Of a stretch of 64,000 bases of DNA, positions 58,805-64,000 are shown in pieces (within the stretch, counting starts at the first letter, position 1; each line of letters begins with the position of its first letter). The stretch comes from Microbacterium wangchenii. GTDB lineage: Bacteria > Actinomycetota > Actinomycetes > Actinomycetales > Microbacteriaceae. Both the position numbers and the translations under genes were made by a program. The notes under the pieces are model-generated. The model worked only from the letters and a program-made list of their open reading frames with translations, was not told where the DNA came from and searched no databases. The stretch is from the NCBI RefSeq assembly GCF_004564355.1, contig NZ_CP038266.1:2294001-2358000 (forward strand), in the 5' to 3' direction.

Positions 58805-60268
58805 CTACTCCGGGCCGCGCACGAACCCCTGATCCAGGATCCGCGCCACCACGCGCTCGGCGGCCGATCCGTCGTCGCGCGCGTTGAACGTGCGCCGCCA
58901 CCTCTCATACCGGTCGGCGTAGTCGGCGGGGTCGCCGTCGCGCAGGGCGGACACGAGGTCGGCCTGCGTCCGGACGACCGGGCCGGGGACGGCGTCTTCG
59001 AGGGTGAAGTAGAACCCGCGCAGTTCTCCCCGGTAGTGCTCCATGTCGGGCACGAGGAAGTACATCGGCTTGCCCGTGACCGAGAAGTCGAACATCACGG
59101 AGGAGTAGTCGGTGATGAGCGCGTCGACGGCCGTCAGCAGCAGCGAGGTGTCGGGGAAGCCGGTGACGTCGATCACCTGCGCGCCCACGGCGTCGCGCCC
59201 GGGCTGCAGCGTGCGCGAGTGCCCGCGCACGAGCACCACGGCGCCGGCCTGCTCGGCCAGAGCCGCGGGGTCGAGGAAATCGACGATCTCCTCCCGGTCG
59301 TCACGCCACGTGGGCGCGTACAGCAGGACGCGCGCATCCGGGGCGATCCCCAGCGCGCGGCGCGTGGCCGCGCCGTCGTCGGTGACCAGGACGTCGTTGC
59401 GGGGATACCCCTCGACCCAGATCGGCCGCCGGAAGAAGGCGTACGCCTTGCGCAGAATGCCCGCGGCGTACGGATTCTGAGCGAGCAGCACGTTCCAGCG
59501 GCGCGACTCCCGGAGAACCGCGAGCGCGCGGCGCGGATCGAACCCGGGCCGGTGCAGGGCGAGCCGCTTGACCGGCGTGCCGTGCCACGTCTGCAGCACG
59601 ACCTGCCCGGGGCGCCGCGCGAATCGCCGCCGCATCCAGTCGTTGATGACGAGCAGGCGCGACGCGCCGCGTGCGCGCCACCATTCCGGCGTGCCCTCCA
59701 CGACCGGCACGGCACCGTCGGGCACGTGCACGGAGAGATCCACGACGCTCCAGTACCGCGTGACGGCGGGAGCGCGGCGAGCGAGCTCGCGATCGATCGC
59801 GAGCGGATTGCAGCCGGCGTTGCGCCCGTAGAAGCTCTCGAAGAACACCGCGTTCTCCAAGTCCCCTCCCCCGGCGGCGTAGCGGCGCTCGAGCGCTTCC
59901 TGTCCTTCGCCGGAGTCGTACGCCGGATTCACCGGCGGACCGATCCGCACGTGCTCGCCGTCCCACGACGCCCGCAGCGTCCGCAGGAGGGTGACCGGCA
60001 CGGCGTCGGCCGGCAGGCCCGTGTCGGTCGCCTCGCCCGGCTCGATCACGAGCGAATAATCGCCGGTGGGCAGGGGCAGCTCGGGGCCGCCCCATCGTGC
60101 GGCCTGCAGCGCGATGCTCGCGCGCCACGTGCGCCCCCGTCCACTCATCCGGCCCTCGGCGCGCGCGCGGCGGCCCACGAGAGCCACGGCGTGCGGGCGC
60201 GGCCCGGTGCCGGAAAGCTCCAGCGTCGCGACTCCGTCGTCGCGGACGAGGAAACGCACATCGGTCAT
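58805..60268 (-). CDS. CDP-glycerol glycerophosphotransferase-family protein B
   Basis: 487 residues. About 110 beta-rich residues precede the transferase. Then VVLQTWHGTPVKRLAL, LLYAPTWRDDREE, VVLVRGHSRT and ALITDYSSVMFDFSVTGKPM give the complete Glyphos_transf pattern. Membrane-associated enzyme of wall polymer synthesis. The ATG overlaps the stop of protein C (ATGA), so B and C form an operon. Confidence 0.87.
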   Translation of the reverse strand: MTDVRFLVRDDGVATLELSGTGPRPHAVALVGRRARAEGRMSGRGRTWRASIALQAARWGGPELPLPTGDYSLVIEPGEATDTGLPADAVPVTLLRTLRASWDGEHVRIGPPVNPAYDSGEGQEALERRYAAGGGDLENAVFFESFYGRNAGCNPLAIDRELARRAPAVTRYWSVVDLSVHVPDGAVPVVEGTPEWWRARGASRLLVINDWMRRRFARRPGQVVLQTWHGTPVKRLALHRPGFDPRRALAVLRESRRWNVLLAQNPYAAGILRKAYAFFRRPIWVEGYPRNDVLVTDDGAATRRALGIAPDARVLLYAPTWRDDREEIVDFLDPAALAEQAGAVVLVRGHSRTLQPGRDAVGAQVIDVTGFPDTSLLLTAVDALITDYSSVMFDFSVTGKPMYFLVPDMEHYRGELRGFYFTLEDAVPGPVVRTQADLVSALRDGDPADYADRYERWRRTFNARDDGSAAERVVARILDQGFVRGPE

Positions 60269-61509
60269 GAGACTCCTCTCGGCGCGCCGAGAGCGGCGCG
60301 GATGGCGCGGTACACCCGTTCGGTGTTGCGCCCGTCACGGTAGGCGTGCATGTGTTCGCTCAGAGCGAACGAGCGGGCCGTGCGCTCGTCGGGATCGCGC
60401 AGCACGGCCTCCAGTTGCGCGCAGGCCTGCGTCCACGACGCCGCCCAGTCCTCTCCCGCGACGTCCGTGTAACGGCCGTACATGCCGCGACGGGCGCGGT
60501 ACTCCGCCAGATCGGGGGCCAGGAACACCACCGGCAGCGGCACGAGGCCCGCGTCGAAGACGAGTGAGGAGTAGTCGGTGATGAGCACGTCCATTCCCGG
60601 AAGCAGCGGTGTCACGTCGGCCACGAGGTCGGACCCGAGGCTCCGCACGCGGTCCGTTCCCACCGGCGGGCGGTACTCCCCCGCACCCAGGGGGTGCGAG
60701 CGCACCAGCAGCACGGCGTCGCTGCGTTCGAGCACCTCGAGAAGCGTGCGCCATTCCTCCGGGGAGGGAACGGCGGGATCGGGCGCGCCGTCGCGCCACG
60801 TGGGCGCGTACAACACCACGCGCGTGTCGTCGGGGAGCGGACCGGCGACCCGGTCGATCGCGGCGCGCGCGCGGCGACGGCGTTCGTCCGCCGTGCCCCG
60901 CGACAGCACGTCCACGCGCGGCTCCCCGGTGACCGGGACGCGCTCGGCGGGGAGGCCGAACGCCGACTCCAGGCGCCCCCGCACGAGGTGGGACGCGGCG
61001 GGCAGGACGCGGATGCGCCGCGTGGCTCCGGCATACATCCGCCGCAGCATCCCGCGCACGATCCGGGAGTCGGGCAGGATGCCGCTGCGCAGCGTCTCGG
61101 CCGAATCCAGGCCGATGCGCTTGAGCGGGATGCCGTGCCACAACTGGACGAGAACCGCGCCGGCCACCGCATAGCGGTTGACGTCGCCGAAACCGTGCGT
61201 GACGACCACGACGCGCGCGCGGGCGGTGCGCCAGAAGCCGCGCAGACCCGTCTTGCGCACGTGCGGGATACCGCGGCGCCCGGCCTCGCGCGCCTCCTCC
61301 GCGGTCCCGGTGAGCCACACCGCCCGTTCACCACGGGCGGTGGCCTCCTCCCACAGCGCGAGCGCGCCGTCGGCGATGCCCACGGCGCATCCGAAGACCC
61401 ACTGGTCGCGCGAGCGCGGGATGAGCCGGGTGAGGAGCCCTCCGGCGGCGTACAGCGGGATGCTGAGGAGCTTCCGCGCATTCCCCGCGCCGAACGAGAA
61501 GGACGCCAC
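60265..61509 (-). CDS. CDP-glycerol glycerophosphotransferase-family protein C
   Basis: 414 residues. An N-terminal amphipathic/hydrophobic stretch (about 10-28) may bind the membrane. Motifs are VLVQLWHGIPLKRIGLD, VVLYAPTWRDGAPD, LLVRSHPLG and VLITDYSSLVFDAG. Probably the priming or first polymerising enzyme with B (inference). The GTG at 61509 lies 6 bases after TAGGCT and inside a 15-bp perfect inverted repeat, an unusual start site. Confidence 0.85.
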   Translation of the reverse strand: MASFSFGAGNARKLLSIPLYAAGGLLTRLIPRSRDQWVFGCAVGIADGALALWEEATARGERAVWLTGTAEEAREAGRRGIPHVRKTGLRGFWRTARARVVVVTHGFGDVNRYAVAGAVLVQLWHGIPLKRIGLDSAETLRSGILPDSRIVRGMLRRMYAGATRRIRVLPAASHLVRGRLESAFGLPAERVPVTGEPRVDVLSRGTADERRRRARAAIDRVAGPLPDDTRVVLYAPTWRDGAPDPAVPSPEEWRTLLEVLERSDAVLLVRSHPLGAGEYRPPVGTDRVRSLGSDLVADVTPLLPGMDVLITDYSSLVFDAGLVPLPVVFLAPDLAEYRARRGMYGRYTDVAGEDWAASWTQACAQLEAVLRDPDERTARSFALSEHMHAYRDGRNTERVYRAIRAALGAPRGVS

Positions 61510-61537
61510 CCCGCGAGCCTATCGCGGGGTGGCGTCC
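61501..61537. other. Perfect 15-bp inverted repeat around the start of transferase C
   Basis: Arms 61501-61515 and 61523-61537 are exactly complementary, with a 7-base loop AGCCTAT. It lies 12 bases after the HtrA stop and could end HtrA transcription on the minus strand. It also contains the GTG of the next gene, while the candidate -10 box TAGGCT lies in the loop. Confidence 0.75.
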
Positions 61538-61549
61538 GTTCCGTTGCGC

Positions 61550-63004
61550 TTACGCGCCGAGCTCTCCCAGTGTCACGTCGGCGGTGCGGGTCTCCCCGTC
61601 GCGCACGTACGTGAGGGTCGCGTCGGCTCCGGCGGCGAGGGCACGCACCTGCGCCGTGAGGTCGATCGACGTCGTGATGGGCTTGCCGTCCACGGCCGTG
61701 ACGATGTCACCCTCCTGCAGCCCCGCCTCGTCGGCGGCGCCGCCGGGGGTCACCTCCGCGATGTAGGCACCGGCGATCTCGGTGCCCTCCACTGCCGAGG
61801 CGGGCTGAACAGTGGCGCCCAGCAGGCCGTGCGTGGCCGAGCCGGTCTCGATGATCTCGTCGGCGACGCGCTCGGCGATGTCGGACGGGATCGCGAAGCC
61901 GACCCCGATGTTGCCGGCCTGGCCGGACGCGCCGCCGGCCGAGGCGATCGCGACGTTGATGCCGATGAGGCGTCCCTCGGAGTCCACGAGCGCGCCACCG
62001 GAGTTGCCGGGGTTGATGGCCGCGTCGGTCTGGATGACGGCGATGCTGATGGTCTCGTTCGACCCGGTCTGCTGCTGGCCCTGCCCGAAGTCGAAGAAGA
62101 ACGGGCCTTCCTGGCCGGGCGCGGGCTCCCCGCCGTCTTCGCTCTCCGCGTCGTCGGGCACGGCGGCCGAGGCGACCGAGATGGAACGCTCGAGGGCGCT
62201 GATGATTCCGGTGGTCACGGTGTTCGACAACCCCAGGGGCGCGCCCACCGCGACGGCCACGTCGCCGACGTTGAGCTTGTCGGAGTCGGCGAACTCGATC
62301 GGCGTGAGGCCCTCGGCGTCCTGCAGCTGGATGACGGCGAGGTCGTAGATCGGGTCCACTCCGACGATCTCGGCGTCGTACACGCGGCCATCGGACGTCG
62401 TGGCGGTGATGACCGGGTCGGCGGACTGCCCGTCGAGGGTCACGACGTGCGTGTTGGTGACGACGTGACCCTCGTCGTCCAGGATGACGCCGGAGCCGGT
62501 GCCGCCGCCGTCACCGCTGGTCGCGCTGATGGTCACGACGCTCGGGACCACCTTCGCCGCGATGGCGGTGGTCAAGGTGGCGTCGTCGGGGTCGTTGATC
62601 GTGATGGACTCGGGTCCGGCGACGGGCGTCGATTCGGACTCGCCGCCCCACAGGGCAGCGCCCGCGTAGCCGCCGCCGAGACCTGCCGCGCCGCCGACGA
62701 GGGCCGCCGCCACGATGAGCCCGACGACCTTGCCCGCGCCGGACTTCTTCCGCGGCTCCTCCGGCGCGTCCGGGGACAGCGGCGTGGTGGGCTGGGTGGT
62801 CTGAGCGGCGGGCCGGCCTGCGTAGGGGGGCTGCGGCGCGCCGTAAACCTGCGGGGGACGGGCGTAGGGGCCCTGGGGGTTCTGCGCCGTGGGCGCGGTC
62901 CATCCGGCCGGTGCCTGCGGGGCGGCCTGCGGCGGGACGGGGCCCGGGTGCGGCGGTGCAGCCGGGACGTTCTCTTCGGGACGGTTGCCCTGGTTCTCGC
63001 TCAT
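61550..63004 (-). CDS. HtrA/DegP-type serine protease with PDZ domain
   Basis: 484 residues. A Pro/Gln/Ala-rich cytoplasmic part (1-88), one membrane helix (about 91-118), then the trypsin-like domain with His186 (TNTHVV), Asp221 (YDLAVI) and Ser335 (NPGNSGG). An acidic, Gln-rich loop (about 285-315) is inserted before the Ser. PDZ at about 395-480 (YIAEVTPGGAADEAGLQEGD). Extracytoplasmic protein quality control. AAGGAG lies 7 bases before the ATG. Confidence 0.93.
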   Translation of the reverse strand: MSENQGNRPEENVPAAPPHPGPVPPQAAPQAPAGWTAPTAQNPQGPYARPPQVYGAPQPPYAGRPAAQTTQPTTPLSPDAPEEPRKKSGAGKVVGLIVAAALVGGAAGLGGGYAGAALWGGESESTPVAGPESITINDPDDATLTTAIAAKVVPSVVTISATSGDGGGTGSGVILDDEGHVVTNTHVVTLDGQSADPVITATTSDGRVYDAEIVGVDPIYDLAVIQLQDAEGLTPIEFADSDKLNVGDVAVAVGAPLGLSNTVTTGIISALERSISVASAAVPDDAESEDGGEPAPGQEGPFFFDFGQGQQQTGSNETISIAVIQTDAAINPGNSGGALVDSEGRLIGINVAIASAGGASGQAGNIGVGFAIPSDIAERVADEIIETGSATHGLLGATVQPASAVEGTEIAGAYIAEVTPGGAADEAGLQEGDIVTAVDGKPITTSIDLTAQVRALAAGADATLTYVRDGETRTADVTLGELGA

Positions 63005-63102
63005 GGGATGCTCCTTCTGCCAAGCACTTTCAGCGTGGCTCCGGTTGCTGTGGTTTTCCTATGCCGCGACCGGGATCAGACTATGCGACTAGCGTGAGGC
63101 GG

Positions 63103-64000
63103 ATGCGAGAGATTCCGGGCGCCTGGCGGCGAGCCGCCGAAGGCGCCGGCCTGCGGACACCGGACGGAACGACCGTCCCCACCATCTTCGCCGAGATGAG
63201 CGCGCTGGCGGCGCAAACCGGGGCAATCAACCTGGGACAGGGCTTCCCCGACGAGGACGGTCCTGCCCAGATCCTCGAGGCCGCCCGCGAGGCGATCGCC
63301 CGGGGCGTCAATCAGTACCCTCCGGGGCGCGGCTTCCCGGATCTGCGCCTCGCGATCGCGGAGCACCAGCAGCGGTTCTACGGCCTGCGCCCCGACCCCG
63401 AGCGCGACGTGCTCGTCACCGCCGGCGCGACCGAGGCGCTCGCGGCCACGCTCCTCGGCCTCGTGGACGGCCCCGGCGACGAGGTCGTGGTCTTCGAGCC
63501 GTTCTATGACTCCTACGCCGCGTGCGTCGCCCTCGCGGGCGCCCGGCTGGTCCCGGTGCCCTTGCGGTGGCCGGATTTCCAGCCCGACCTCGACGAACTC
63601 GCGGCGGCGGTGACCGATCGCACGCGCGTCATCCTGGTCAACGATCCGCACAACCCGACCGGATCGGTCTTCTCGCGCGAGGTCCTCGAGCGCATCGTCG
63701 AACTCGCCGAGCGCCACGACGCCGTGATCGTGACCGACGAGGTGTACGAGCATCTCGTCTTCTCCGGCCCGCACGTGCCCATCGCGACGCTTCCGGGCGC
63801 GTGGGAGCGGACGGTGTCGATCTCTTCGGCGGGCAAGACGTTCTCCGTCACGGGCTGGAAGATCGGATGGGTCACCGGTCCCGCCCCGCTGGTGTCCGCG
63901 GTGCTGGCGGTCAAGCAGTTCCTGACCTACGTCAACGGCAGTCCCTTCCAGCCCGCCATCGCCACGGGGCTGCGCCTGTCGGACGACTTCTTCCGGGGCA
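63103..64000 (+). CDS. PLP-dependent aminotransferase class I/II, 3' part missing (window end)
   Basis: The visible 299 residues carry INLGQGFPDEDGPAQI, VLVTAGATEALAATLLGLVD, VILVNDPHNPTGSVFSREVL and the PLP lysine in SSAGKTFSVTGWKIGW. The QGFPDEDGP and PHNPTG segments fit the KAT/YbdL and DapC-like group (kynurenine, methionine or N-succinyl-diaminopimelate aminotransferases); the specificity cannot be read here. TAGCGT (63090-63095) ends 7 bases before the ATG, so the mRNA is probably leaderless. Divergent from HtrA. The frame is open to the window end. Confidence 0.9.
   Translation, partial: MREIPGAWRRAAEGAGLRTPDGTTVPTIFAEMSALAAQTGAINLGQGFPDEDGPAQILEAAREAIARGVNQYPPGRGFPDLRLAIAEHQQRFYGLRPDPERDVLVTAGATEALAATLLGLVDGPGDEVVVFEPFYDSYAACVALAGARLVPVPLRWPDFQPDLDELAAAVTDRTRVILVNDPHNPTGSVFSREVLERIVELAERHDAVIVTDEVYEHLVFSGPHVPIATLPGAWERTVSISSAGKTFSVTGWKIGWVTGPAPLVSAVLAVKQFLTYVNGSPFQPAIATGLRLSDDFFRG

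Overview
The window is high-G+C DNA of an actinobacterium, most likely a Microbacteriaceae member close to Microbacterium. Grounds: G+C of about 70%, the Ku/LigD pair, a DUF3039 protein, an Flp/Tad pilus locus, and many genes with a TANNNT -10 box only 6-8 bases before the start codon (leaderless transcription). No rRNA, CRISPR array, integrase, transposase, phage head or terminase gene was seen. No gene-free stretch exceeds about 210 bases.

Layout. 1-3.5 kb: Tad pilus operon (CpaF, TadB, TadC, a small pilin-like protein, a TadE-like protein cut by the window edge), minus strand. 3.5-6.8 kb: MerR regulator with a divergent two-gene oxidoreductase operon, a RibD-like reductase and a CPBP-family membrane protein. 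6.9-31.1 kb: the main accessory region, an extracellular-type contractile injection system (eCIS, phage-tail-like). 31.1-40.3 kb: glycan-use locus (GH92 and GH2 glycosidases, LacI regulator, ABC sugar importer without its own ATPase). 40.4-49.8 kb: tRNA-Leu(UAG), DedA, Ku, LigD, zinc-type CDF exporter, RdgB, RNase PH, MurI, NAPRT, DUF3039. 49.8-53.1 kb: ABC exporter with a very long disordered N-terminus on its ATPase. 53.3-61.5 kb: surface-glycopolymer genes (nucleotidyltransferase, maltokinase-like kinase, GT2, three CDP-glycerol-transferase-like proteins). 61.5-64 kb: HtrA protease and a PLP aminotransferase cut by the window end.

The eCIS has cap (DUF4255), AAA+ ATPase, DUF4157 protein, a candidate effector, sheath, tube, hub-chaperone-like protein, DUF6760-like protein, a long Pro/Ala-rich protein with repeated QR motifs, a second tube protein, LysM protein, VgrG-like spike, gp25, baseplate J and a short gpI-like protein, all on the minus strand. 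A PAAR tip lies on the plus strand. A LuxR-type regulator and an ATPase-BTAD regulator bracket the set. No tail fibre gene was recognised. Next to it on the plus/minus strands are two paralogous zinc-ribbon/Ig-like/four-helix membrane proteins and an M23 peptidase, possibly the envelope-interacting part of the system.

A near-palindrome TGCCC-N4-GGGCA occurs exactly at four upstream regions in this region (6861, 8430, 9147, 29885) and with one mismatch at two more (24212, 26976). It is a candidate operator tying the dispersed eCIS units and flanking membrane genes into one regulon, and is the observation I would follow first. Four apparent single-base losses in C/G runs break both DedA and Ku within 0.83 kb and should be checked as sequence error before being read as biology.
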